Positions 51,727 to 59,040 of a stretch of 64,000 bases of DNA are shown here, piece after piece (position 1 is the first letter of the stretch; each line of letters starts with the position of its first letter). Location of the stretch: the NCBI RefSeq assembly GCF_007828955.1, contig NZ_VIVR01000001.1, positions 3,596,001 through 3,660,000 on the forward strand, written 5' to 3'. Both the position numbers and the translations under genes were made by a program. This stretch comes from Kitasatospora atroaurantiaca (GTDB lineage Bacteria; Actinomycetota; Actinomycetes; Streptomycetales; Streptomycetaceae). The notes beneath the pieces were generated by a model. The model searched no databases. It was not told the origin of the DNA and saw only the letters and a program-made list of their open reading frames with translations.

Positions 51727-52338
51727 TCAGGCCATTGGGCCGTGCGGCACCCGCGCCAGAAGGTCCGCCCGAGTGGCCAGATCCGCCAGCGAGCCAGCGT
51801 TGATCACGGTTGCATCGACGGGAAAAGTCGCTAGTTCCGTCTCGCTGACGTGCTCTCGGTTGGCCTTCTCGGCGGCACCTCCGCCGGTCTCGGGCGATCC
51901 GGGGCGGACCACCCGGACGAGCTTGAAGCCCCGCACCTGAAGGGCGGTGGCTTCGTTCTCGTACCGGCAGTCGGTGACCACCACGGGCAGCCCCCATGTC
52001 TCGGCCACGTCCAGCCGGTCCATGGCGAGGTTCACCCAGAAGTTGGGGTCAACGTCCCGGATGGACTGGCCGAACCTCTGGAGTGTCCGCCGAACCTCCG
52101 GCACGGCAGTCTTGGCCTTCTCCCACCCGTGGCGCCGCACCACATCGGACAGGCGGGTCGGCAGGTAGCCGAAATGGCCGGCTTCGGCGCTCACGATCGG
52201 GTCCGCTGCCAGCGCAACCGACCTGAGCGGGTCGGCGAAGGCAATCCGGGTGTAGGCGTACCGGCTGACGAGCTGGGCGGCAAGCGTGTCCTTGCCGGAG
52301 CGGGCACGGCCGACAAGGGCAATGTTCGGGTAGGTCAT
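51727..52338 (-). CDS. Deoxynucleoside monophosphate kinase (phage type)
   Basis: 203 residues from the ATG at 52338. P-loop ALVGRARSGKDTLAAQL, a substrate-like segment RIAFADPLRSVALAA and VVVTDCRYENEA (Walker-B-like region) fit the dNMP kinase family of tailed phages, which feeds dNTP pools during replication. Promoter motif e lies 43 bp upstream. Confidence 0.85.
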   Translation of the reverse strand: MTYPNIALVGRARSGKDTLAAQLVSRYAYTRIAFADPLRSVALAADPIVSAEAGHFGYLPTRLSDVVRRHGWEKAKTAVPEVRRTLQRFGQSIRDVDPNFWVNLAMDRLDVAETWGLPVVVTDCRYENEATALQVRGFKLVRVVRPGSPETGGGAAEKANREHVSETELATFPVDATVINAGSLADLATRADLLARVPHGPMA

Positions 52339-52380
52339 GCGGTGCTCTCCCCTGACTGGGCGGACTGTCTCCCGCCAGGG

Positions 52381-52397
52381 GAGCGCAACGACTTCCC
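52381..52397 (-). promoter_or_regulatory. Phage promoter-like motif, copy e
   Basis: GGGAAGTCGTTGCGCTC on the minus strand, 2 bp after the holin stop and 43 bp before the dNMP kinase ATG. It separates the lysis genes from the early block. Confidence 0.65.
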
Positions 52398-52399
52398 GC

Positions 52400-52591
52400 T
52401 TACTCCGCCGCGCGGTGCTCGCCGGTACCGGGGAAGGCGATCCGCTGCACCGCCTCACCGGCACCCAGGGCAGCCGCGACCACACCCAGGATGAGAGCAG
52501 ACGGGAGAGTCGGCACGTAGTGTGCGACGAGCGCCAGCACCGCCACAGCGAGAGCGTAGATTCGGGCGGCATGGGCCTTGACGAACTGCAT
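52400..52591 (-). CDS. Putative holin
   Basis: 63 residues from the ATG at 52591 (AGAGGG upstream). Two hydrophobic helices (IYALAVAVLALVAHYVP, ALILGVVAAALGAGEAV) and a charged tail match small holins. It directly follows the endolysin gene on the same strand. Holin forms membrane lesions that release the endolysin. Confidence 0.72.
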   Translation of the reverse strand: MQFVKAHAARIYALAVAVLALVAHYVPTLPSALILGVVAAALGAGEAVQRIAFPGTGEHRAAE

Positions 52592-52688
52592 GAGATTCCC
52601 TCTCTTTGTTACTATCAGTGAACTTTTCCCACAGAACTCACGGCCGAAAATCCGTCCAGAAACGGACATGCCGGGCGCCGCGGAATTG

Positions 52689-52707
52689 ACTGAGCGTGAC
52701 GCTCAGT
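52689..52707 (-). terminator. Hairpin over the endolysin stop codon
   Basis: ACTGAGCG-TGA-CGCTCAGT, a perfect 8-bp stem with a 3-base loop, lying across the endolysin stop. It may terminate or attenuate before the holin. Confidence 0.5.
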
Positions 52708-53572
52708 TGAAGAGCCGACCCCAGGTGACCGGGCCGACAATGCCGTCGGAGTCGATCCCCTGGTCACTCTGGAATGCCCGCACGCCGCTGTCAGTGGCGT
52801 TGCCGAACGAGCCGTCAGCGCCCCACGGAGCGAGGTACGAGCCGTATCCCCTGTCGATCAGCGCGGACTGAATCTGTCGGACCGTGGAACCCTTGGAGCC
52901 CTTGCGGGTCAGGGCGCCGGGGTAGGCCGGTCCGGACGGGGCCGGCGAACCACCACCACCGGGCAGGGTGAGCACCTGGCCGACCGACAGAACGTCCGGG
53001 TTGGACAGCCCGCTTGCGGCGGCAATGTCCTGCCAGCGGATGCCCAGGCGCGAACCGATCTCAGACAGGGTGTCGCCGGGCTGCACGGTGTACGTGCCGG
53101 ACGAGCCGCCGGAGTACGCGGGTCGGCCGAAGCCCATGACGTTGCCCCGCCCACGGACCCGCCGGTACACACCATCGCCGTTGCCCTGGCTTCCCTCGTC
53201 GCCCGAAGACGTGTTGCCCTCGATGGTGTGCAGCTCGGCGCCCGGTGCTGAGTCCTCAACGACGAGCCCGACGTGATCGGCAACGCCGTTGTTGTGCCAG
53301 GAGTAGAAGACGAGATCACCACGGCGCGCGGTCTCGTCCGACCCGTGCCACTGGCCGCGCTCCCGGAACCAGGTCACGTGGCTGGGGCAGTAGGCGAAGT
53401 GGCCGACCACGTCAGCGTTTCCGCTGTCCTGGCCCCATCGGCTCTGCGCCATGTCGCACCACGGGTTGTAGTTCAGCCCGTACCACTCACCGAACTTCGT
53501 GTCGTTGTCCGGGCCTTCCTTGTAGCCCAGATCCCCCGCAGCGGCGTTGATCATTGCGTCAGCAGTTCCCAT
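52703..53572 (-). CDS. Endolysin (CHAP-type, LysM, peptidoglycan-binding)
   Basis: 289 residues from the ATG at 53572, with GGGGGAGA upstream. An N-terminal CHAP-like Cys/His peptidase has its nucleophile in YNPWCDMAQS (Cys39) and His in VADHVGLVVED (His100). A LysM domain follows (YTVQPGDTLSEIGSRLGI, about 160-205), then a PG_binding_1 domain (STVRQIQSALIDRGYG, GIVGPVTWGRLF). The enzyme should cleave stem peptides or cross-bridges of the host wall. Two wall-binding modules in one phage lysin are notable. Confidence 0.9.
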   Translation of the reverse strand: MGTADAMINAAAGDLGYKEGPDNDTKFGEWYGLNYNPWCDMAQSRWGQDSGNADVVGHFAYCPSHVTWFRERGQWHGSDETARRGDLVFYSWHNNGVADHVGLVVEDSAPGAELHTIEGNTSSGDEGSQGNGDGVYRRVRGRGNVMGFGRPAYSGGSSGTYTVQPGDTLSEIGSRLGIRWQDIAAASGLSNPDVLSVGQVLTLPGGGGSPAPSGPAYPGALTRKGSKGSTVRQIQSALIDRGYGSYLAPWGADGSFGNATDSGVRAFQSDQGIDSDGIVGPVTWGRLFN

Positions 53573-53596
53573 ATCTCCCCCTCGTTTGGGCATGCG

Positions 53597-53628
53597 AAAG
53601 CCCCGCCCGGTTCAGCCCGGACGGGGCT
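53597..53628 (-). terminator. Terminator hairpin between moron and endolysin genes
   Basis: AGCCCCG (53599-53605) pairs with CGGGGCT (53622-53628) around a CCCGG-rich interior, with a short T-run on the minus strand. Confidence 0.75.
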
Positions 53629-53635
53629 CGAATTT

Positions 53636-54184
53636 CTAGCCTTTATCTGTGCGGCTCCACTGGAATTTCCCGGGCGGCCGGGCTTCCAGTTTCTTGATTT
53701 TATTTCGATCAGAAGTGATGCACCAGCGTGCGCCCCGCGCATCCCGAAATTCCGCCTCGACAGGATTTGTGCGCAGTTCGATTTTCCAGGTATAGGTAAT
53801 ACTGTCGCCTACGTTCACGAGAATGTCTCGCGGCACATCCGCCGAGACGAGCGAGTCCTTGTCAATGGCAGCCTCGGAGCTCTGCTCCCTCCCCGGCAGC
53901 AGGACCGGAACATCCATGAGCACAGTCCGGGACTTCGAATCGAAAACCTTCGCCTCAAAGATCGGATATTGACTCGCATTGCTAATTACGACCTGGTATT
54001 TGAGCTCGCCTTCTTGCTCGGCATGCTGAGCCCAGACGCCCACCTGGTACGCGAGTTCCTGTTTCCTATCCCGCTGTGACACATAATATGTCCGCACGGC
54101 AACGCCTACCGCGAGTGCGCTAATCCACGCAGGCACGCTGCCCCAGTCCAGTCCCCACATTCCGCATGTCGCGAGATATCGCAT
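53636..54184 (-). CDS. Single-TM hypothetical protein, probable moron
   Basis: 182 residues from the ATG at 54184 (weak ribosome site; the ATG at 54160 is an alternative). One TM helix (VPAWISALAVGVAVRTYYVS) followed by a cytoplasmic or external beta-rich domain (KYQVVISNASQYPIFEAKVF, DSITYTWKIELRTN). Base composition is visibly more AT-rich than that of its neighbours. It has its own terminator. It may be expressed from the prophage in lysogens, for instance for superinfection exclusion; that is inference. Confidence 0.6.
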   Translation of the reverse strand: MRYLATCGMWGLDWGSVPAWISALAVGVAVRTYYVSQRDRKQELAYQVGVWAQHAEQEGELKYQVVISNASQYPIFEAKVFDSKSRTVLMDVPVLLPGREQSSEAAIDKDSLVSADVPRDILVNVGDSITYTWKIELRTNPVEAEFRDARGARWCITSDRNKIKKLEARPPGKFQWSRTDKG

Positions 54185-54264
54185 GACCAGAGCCTAGGTA
54201 TCGCGAGAGGCGCGAGACGCAAACATGGCCACCAGGGGGCCGAGGGGTCACCCGAACGGACCGG

Positions 54265-54384
54265 TTATCCCTTGCCGGTCGCGTTGGCGATGGTTACGCC
54301 CGCCGCGACCACGCCGGAGACTGCCCCAATCGGCAGGTCGTATTTCCGGCGCTCAAGGTCGCGTAGCTGGCCCGGACGGGGCAA
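54265..54384 (-). CDS. 39-residue phage ORF, weakly supported
   Basis: My own reading gives a TTG-started frame (PRPGQLRDLERRKYDLPIGA, then a hydrophobic GVVAAGVTIANATGKG). No good ribosome site. It might be a small holin-like peptide or a relic between fibre and moron genes. Confidence 0.35.
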   Translation of the reverse strand: MPRPGQLRDLERRKYDLPIGAVSGVVAAGVTIANATGKG

Positions 54385-54389
54385 GTTGG

Positions 54390-54405
54390 CGGATTACGTA
54401 ATCCG
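54390..54405. repeat. Palindrome CGGATTACGTAATCCG
   Basis: A perfect 16-bp palindrome 4 bp after the tail-fibre stop, unrelated in sequence to the nine-copy family. It may be a terminator hairpin or an operator. Confidence 0.5.
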
Positions 54406-54409
54406 TAAG

Positions 54410-55984
54410 TCAGGCAGCCTCATAGGTGACCTGAATGCGCATGCTCGCGCCTGATGCTCCCCACAGGTAGCCCAGCGCCCCAGGCGAATACCACCCACCA
54501 TCGGCAGGCTTCACGGCGAAGACCGTGGCGACCGTTGCGGCACGCTCCACGTCGGGAAGAAGGCTCTTCCATGGATTGGAGCCGTCAACGTGCCTGCCGG
54601 TCCCTTGCCAGCCCAGGGGGCTCACGCCGGGGTCGGCAGCCGCCATGGGAAGGCTCACGGTGATATTCCCGGTCCCAAGGGAACTTCCAGTTCCCCAGCT
54701 CAGCCACGCGACGGCGGTTACGGTCTTGCCGAGAACGCGGTAGCGACCGCTGAAGGTGGAAGAGCCAAGCGCCGTGAGACCGCCCCAGGTCGGGGTATAG
54801 CTCTGCCATCCGCCGATGAGCTGCCATGCGGAGCCGTCCCACCGCCAGAGGCCCGATGTTCCGTCCCGGTATTGGCCGGCGTACTGGCCGGTTGCCAACG
54901 ACCCGTCAGCGATGCCGCGCCCAAGGGTGATGACAGAGTTGTTCCCCTGTCGGACCTTGAGAATGCCGCCTTCGCTGTATAGAAGCGATGCCCCGGCAGA
55001 TGCGGCAGTTGGGGCCGGTGACGCGTCCTTGAGCGCGAGCAGTCCAGAGCCCCCGCCCAGATCTGCCGTAGCGTCACCGATGCGGATTCCCTTGTCCGCG
55101 TAGACGTTTCCGGCAGCGAAGCGGACTGAGCCGGTGTAGCGAACTTCCATGAGATTGACGCCCGGCTTGTCCACGGCGCTTACCGTGAGCGGCCTTTCCA
55201 CTGATCCAGTGGGGAGAATGAGCGAGGTCGGCCCCCGGACCGTCACCTTGGCATTCGGCGTCAGCGAACTCGTGCCGATTCCGACATTGCCCGTTGAGCG
55301 CTCGCCGTAGATCACGCTGGACTTCCACGCTCCGGCGTCACTCCAGTTGGACAGCTCGAAGTTTGAGCCCGCGTCTCCGCCGGACTCCGCCCCGTTGTCC
55401 ACCTGGTAGACCCAGCGCTCAACGTTGCCGGTCTGGAAGTTGAGCGTTCGGTACGAGCCCGCCGGGCCGCTCATGTTGAGTTCGCCGGTGAGCGTTCCGC
55501 CCCACTTCGGCAGAGCGCCCACGGAGTCGGCGTCAAGGACGACGTTCGGCCCATGCTTGCCGTTGACCGAATCGACGGAACCCGGATCGCCCTTCGGGCC
55601 CGGAACGGGAACGTAGTTGGGTGTGGTCGGATCAGCCGGAGCTATGTCGGCAAGGTCGACGTCCGGGACGTTCTTCGGCAGCAGCGCCGCAAAGGTGCGT
55701 CCTCCGATCACTCCGGACAGGTTTTCCTTGACGAGATACGCCCAGCCGGAAGGGTTCATGTTCGGCGCGTCGGTCGCCGGAAGGGCGATGGAGAACGTGC
55801 CCAGCTCGTCAAGGGTCGCAACGACCGGACCTGCGATGAACAGATCGGCGGCCGGAAACGTCAGCATGCTCGGAGCGGAGAACGTGACGGTCCCGGCGAG
55901 CGGACGTCCGTCCGGCCCGAGGTAGCGGCCGTGCACGCGGACCGTGGGAATGCTGGCCGGCAGGCTCAGCGGTGTTGTAGACAA
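54410..55984 (-). CDS. Tail fibre / receptor-binding protein
   Basis: 524 residues from a TTG start behind GGGGGG. An N-terminal virion-anchoring part of about 110 residues (VRVHGRYLGPDGRPLAGTVT) is followed by a short collagen-like/linker segment (PVPGPKGDPGSVDSVNGKHG), a beta-rich shaft (NVGIGTSSLTPNAKVTVRGP) and a C-terminal domain with paired Trp motifs (LWRWDGSAWQLIGGWQSYTP). Such proteins bind the host surface. Palindrome copy 8 is 22 bp upstream. Confidence 0.8.
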   Translation of the reverse strand: MSTTPLSLPASIPTVRVHGRYLGPDGRPLAGTVTFSAPSMLTFPAADLFIAGPVVATLDELGTFSIALPATDAPNMNPSGWAYLVKENLSGVIGGRTFAALLPKNVPDVDLADIAPADPTTPNYVPVPGPKGDPGSVDSVNGKHGPNVVLDADSVGALPKWGGTLTGELNMSGPAGSYRTLNFQTGNVERWVYQVDNGAESGGDAGSNFELSNWSDAGAWKSSVIYGERSTGNVGIGTSSLTPNAKVTVRGPTSLILPTGSVERPLTVSAVDKPGVNLMEVRYTGSVRFAAGNVYADKGIRIGDATADLGGGSGLLALKDASPAPTAASAGASLLYSEGGILKVRQGNNSVITLGRGIADGSLATGQYAGQYRDGTSGLWRWDGSAWQLIGGWQSYTPTWGGLTALGSSTFSGRYRVLGKTVTAVAWLSWGTGSSLGTGNITVSLPMAAADPGVSPLGWQGTGRHVDGSNPWKSLLPDVERAATVATVFAVKPADGGWYSPGALGYLWGASGASMRIQVTYEAA

Positions 55985-56005
55985 TGAGCCCCCCGATGTG
56001 AAGGA

Positions 56006-56029
56006 CCGCCTACGGACGTCCGTAGGCGG
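56006..56029. repeat. Phage palindrome copy 8 (24 bp, perfect, G/C variant)
   Basis: CCGCCTACGGAC with its mirror: the A/T pair of other copies is replaced by G/C on both arms, so the symmetry is kept while the sequence changes. It lies 14 bp after the 56044 gene stop. Confidence 0.92.
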
Positions 56030-56043
56030 CCCCTTGGCTTGCG

Positions 56044-56286
56044 TCAGCGGTTCAGTAGCTCGCTGATCTGACCGCGTAGTTCGGCGTTCTCAGACCTGAG
56101 TGCCTTGACTTCGGCGACGAGCTTGGCAACCTCCTCGTCCAGGCGCTCGGCTCGCGCCCGGTAGGCTTCCGCCTCTTCCTTCCACGCGTCGTGCATCCCG
56201 GCCTTCCACTTCTGCAACGAGAAGGTCAGGAAGACGAGCACGGGAACGACTATCTCAGCCCCGTTCAGCAGGCTTGCAAAGTTCAC
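56044..56286 (-). CDS. Small TM/coiled-coil phage protein
   Basis: 80 residues from a GTG (GGGGAG upstream). An N-terminal TM helix (AEIVVPVLVFLTFSLQKWKA) precedes a long coiled coil (LDEEVAKLVAEVKALRSENA). Possible Rz/holin-accessory or tail-tip assembly role; not recognised. Confidence 0.6.
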   Translation of the reverse strand: MNFASLLNGAEIVVPVLVFLTFSLQKWKAGMHDAWKEEAEAYRARAERLDEEVAKLVAEVKALRSENAELRGQISELLNR

Positions 56287-56295
56287 GGTCTCCCC

Positions 56296-57099
56296 TCAGA
56301 GGTTCATAACTTGCTCGTTGAGATCGGGGGAGCGCGCAACCTTCCACGCAAGGCCGTAGGAGAAGGTTCCAACTGTCGTGGCATCGGGAATGCGGGCAGT
56401 CGGCAAACCAACGCAGTACTGCATTGCGCTGATCTTCGCGTTGCCCGTATCGGTAGGCCCAACGTCGATCCAGTCCCAATGGAACTTCTCGCCGTCCCGG
56501 ACGATGAGCTCACGCCACGACTGCCCGTTTGGGTCCTTCTTCACTTCCGGAAGGTCGAGGCCGGTAAACGGGTCATCAATGCCGCCAACGACGCTCAGAT
56601 ACTTCCGTGCCGGAATCGCTTCCGGACCTATCGCGTACCGAACTTGAAACTCGATGCTGTATACGTCGGTATCCGTCGCATAATTCCAGCCGAACGGGAT
56701 TCCGTGAATCCAGCGGATCATGCCGGAGGTCAGGAAGTAGTCATCTGCCCCGCTGAGCTGCCACGTATTCGAAGCGGAAACGATCTGCTTCTTGCCGTCA
56801 CGGGTGTGCCGGTAGGCGGCAAGGCGGACTTCGGGCTCCCGCTTCCCCTTGATCACGCCGTACGTGGTGAACTTCGTTTCGATTCGGTCGAAGACGAGCC
56901 CGGTCACATTGGCGATGCTCATTGCGTGCCAGATGTTGTCACCCACAACGCCCCGGTCAATCGGCTCCCACTCCGAAGAGGGGTACCGGTCAAAGGTGTT
57001 GATCGGGGCAGGCGCGCGCTCCACGCTGGTCAGCCGGCGGTTCAGGTCGGACAGCTCGTTCACGAGCGAAGGCGGCAGCGCGTTAGCTTGGGTTGGCAT
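56296..57099 (-). CDS. Minor tail protein (hypothetical)
   Basis: 267 residues; a short N-terminal coiled coil (LVNELSDLNRRLTSVERAP) then a beta-rich domain (AMSIANVTGLVFDRIETKFT, WIDVGPTDTGNAKISAMQYC). The position between the Tal-like protein and the fibre suggests a structural tail-tip component. Family not recognised. It overlaps the previous gene by 17 bp. Confidence 0.65.
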   Translation of the reverse strand: MPTQANALPPSLVNELSDLNRRLTSVERAPAPINTFDRYPSSEWEPIDRGVVGDNIWHAMSIANVTGLVFDRIETKFTTYGVIKGKREPEVRLAAYRHTRDGKKQIVSASNTWQLSGADDYFLTSGMIRWIHGIPFGWNYATDTDVYSIEFQVRYAIGPEAIPARKYLSVVGGIDDPFTGLDLPEVKKDPNGQSWRELIVRDGEKFHWDWIDVGPTDTGNAKISAMQYCVGLPTARIPDATTVGTFSYGLAWKVARSPDLNEQVMNL

Positions 57100-58147
57100 T
57101 GCTGAACAGCTCCTTATTGGCGAGTGAGAGAGCGATGGTCTCGCGCCCGTTGGTGTCTACGTCGGTCTTCCGTTCCGTCACCACGAAGTCATGGCTGAGC
57201 GCGACATAGCCACTGTCCGCACTCACCGTGCACGCGTCTCCAGGCACGAAGTCCTGGGGCCGGAACATGTCCGGGTACAGCGTCAGCGACGGGATGGCCA
57301 CAGGTGCCATACCGGCGTTCACCGTGGCCTGAGCCTTGAGGATCAGAGTCTGAGTCTCTTTCACATCGCTGTACGTCGTCACGATGTTCTTCGTCGGGAT
57401 GCGCGTACCGAGATCCGTGTTGGACGAGATTCCCACCAGCTTTTCGCCAGCGCCGTTGTCCGCCCCGACGGCATACGCCGTTGTCGCCAGCGCCGTTGAG
57501 TCGTAGGTGACGCTCGTGACATTGCAGTTCTCGCGATGCGTGAGAACGTGCGGGTTCGGGGAACCGGACCGGTCTGAGATCAGGAACCGATTGCCCAGGG
57601 TCTTGCCCCTGTCGATCCAGTACGACTCGTACCGGAAGTTGTATCCGCCGATGTTGTCGGCCAGCTCCTCAACGGAATCCGCGACGTTCTTGAGTTCGTA
57701 CTTCGTCCACTGCCGGGTGCGCTTGCGGCCAGTCGGCATCACTGCGGACAGGTCCGTTCCTACGGCGTTGGGCCGGTTCAGCCACGCCTTGAGAATGTCG
57801 GCTATGTCCCAGTCCACCACCGCGAAGCCGTCCGCCAGGTTCCGTCCCTTGTAGTGCGAGTGGTAGCCGGACGCTCCCAGCGTCAGGGTTCCGGCGGCAA
57901 GGTCGGCCGCCAGGTTCCACAGAATCCCGCCCCAGACCGGTTCGTCGTCTCGGGTCACGACGAGCCCGCTGCCGCCCGCGTACAGGCTTGTTGGGTCGGC
58001 CTGGGGACAGGACAGCGGAATGCCGACCTGAGCCGCCCCAGCGGCGTTCAGCGTCTCCGTGAAGCTGATCCCCGTAACGGGCAGTTGGGCGACTACCGTC
58101 CCGGTCCTCAAGACCGTCTGTAGCACCGTGTACCGTGCTGCGCTCAT
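57083..58147 (-). CDS. Tail-associated baseplate/hub-like protein
   Basis: 354 residues from the ATG at 58147 (AAGGGGG upstream). GISFTETLNAAGAAQVGIPL, WGGILWNLAADLAAGTLTLG and RPQDFVPGDACTVSADSGYV resemble the siphovirus Tal/gp27-like hub family that caps the tail tube. It follows the Dit-like gene with promoter motif f between them. Confidence 0.75.
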   Translation of the reverse strand: MSAARYTVLQTVLRTGTVVAQLPVTGISFTETLNAAGAAQVGIPLSCPQADPTSLYAGGSGLVVTRDDEPVWGGILWNLAADLAAGTLTLGASGYHSHYKGRNLADGFAVVDWDIADILKAWLNRPNAVGTDLSAVMPTGRKRTRQWTKYELKNVADSVEELADNIGGYNFRYESYWIDRGKTLGNRFLISDRSGSPNPHVLTHRENCNVTSVTYDSTALATTAYAVGADNGAGEKLVGISSNTDLGTRIPTKNIVTTYSDVKETQTLILKAQATVNAGMAPVAIPSLTLYPDMFRPQDFVPGDACTVSADSGYVALSHDFVVTERKTDVDTNGRETIALSLANKELFSNANPS

Positions 58148-58173
58148 GGGCACCCCCTTGTCAGTGGGACCTA

Positions 58174-58190
58174 GAGCGCAAGGACTTCCT
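58174..58190 (-). promoter_or_regulatory. Phage promoter-like motif, copy f
   Basis: AGGAAGTCCTTGCGCTC on the minus strand (one base off consensus), inside the late tail operon, 27 bp before the hub gene ATG. Confidence 0.55.
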
Positions 58191-58196
58191 GGCCGG

Positions 58197-58994
58197 CTAC
58201 ACCCAGGCTTCGCGCCAGGTGAGTACGGCGGTCGCCTGAACGGTGGCGTCCTCGCTCGTGAGCCTGATCCGGTGGTCCCCTGCCGCGTATTCCGGCCACA
58301 CCGAACCCGCTGTGACGAGCCCGGTGATATCGGCCCCCGTGCTGGTCGTGACCGTTTGAGCCGCGCTGTCCACGGTGAACGCCCCCGTGTAGGTCACACC
58401 GAACTGATAGCCGGTCACGTCGTCAATCAGCACCGGGTTCTTGGCGCTTGCCACATTCACCACAGGACGAGCCGGAATGGCACCTTGCTGAGTGAAGTAG
58501 GTGACCGGGGCGGGCAGCGTCGGGGACGTGCTGACACGGACGTTCCGGGGCGCGTCGGCGTACAGCCTCGGATCAGTGGCGTACAGCTCCACCGCGACGT
58601 TGCACACCCCGTAGGCGAAGTTCAGATCAAGAGGAGCGGAGCGCTTGCGCGGACGAGCCTTGACGAAGGCTGTGGCGCCCGCCGCGAGCCCAGGGAACCG
58701 GAACCGCAGGGGAATCTCCGCCCGACCGGGCCGAAAGGCTGCCTGTAGGCCGTTCAGGGCCTTTGAGAACTCCGCCTTGTCCTTGCCGTACACCTCAACC
58801 GTCAGGGTCACGCTCCGCCCGTTCAGGTAGTCGTCGCCGGGCCAGAGTCCGTCACGTTGCACAAGGGCCAGGTCCGAACTCCGAATCTCCGGCAGCGCGA
58901 GCAAGCCGTCAACCTGCGCCAGGGACAGGGCGGAGTCGGACGAGCCGATGACAAGCCCGTCGTACTCGCACGTCCACTCATCCAACTCCGCCAT
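58197..58994 (-). CDS. Distal tail (Dit)-like protein
   Basis: 265 residues from the ATG at 58994. An N-terminal WTCEYDGLVIGSSDSALSLA, a central LNGRSVTLTVEVYGKDKAEF and NFAYGVCNVAVELYATDPRL, and a C-terminal beta domain match the siphovirus tail-component (Dit) pattern directly after the tape measure. It forms the ring joining tail tube and tip. Palindrome copy 9 is about 23 bp upstream. Confidence 0.78.
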   Translation of the reverse strand: MAELDEWTCEYDGLVIGSSDSALSLAQVDGLLALPEIRSSDLALVQRDGLWPGDDYLNGRSVTLTVEVYGKDKAEFSKALNGLQAAFRPGRAEIPLRFRFPGLAAGATAFVKARPRKRSAPLDLNFAYGVCNVAVELYATDPRLYADAPRNVRVSTSPTLPAPVTYFTQQGAIPARPVVNVASAKNPVLIDDVTGYQFGVTYTGAFTVDSAAQTVTTSTGADITGLVTAGSVWPEYAAGDHRIRLTSEDATVQATAVLTWREAWV

Positions 58995-59016
58995 GCTGTC
59001 CCCCTCTTGAAGCTGA

Positions 59017-59040
59017 GCACCTACGGACGTCCGTAGGCGC
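59017..59040. repeat. Phage palindrome copy 9 (18-bp core; 24 bp with one mismatch)
   Basis: Core plus GC flank with one mismatched pair (A/C). It is directly adjacent to the tape-measure stop codon and about 23 bp before the Dit-like ATG. Confidence 0.88.

Noticed and set aside
40007..59040. Nine palindromes as inverted repeats of an insertion sequence or MITE
   Set aside because: They stand alone without flanking transposase, target duplications or internal sequence, and are confined to phage gaps.
40007..59040. CRISPR array
   Set aside because: Repeats are kilobases apart with genes between them and no uniform spacers.
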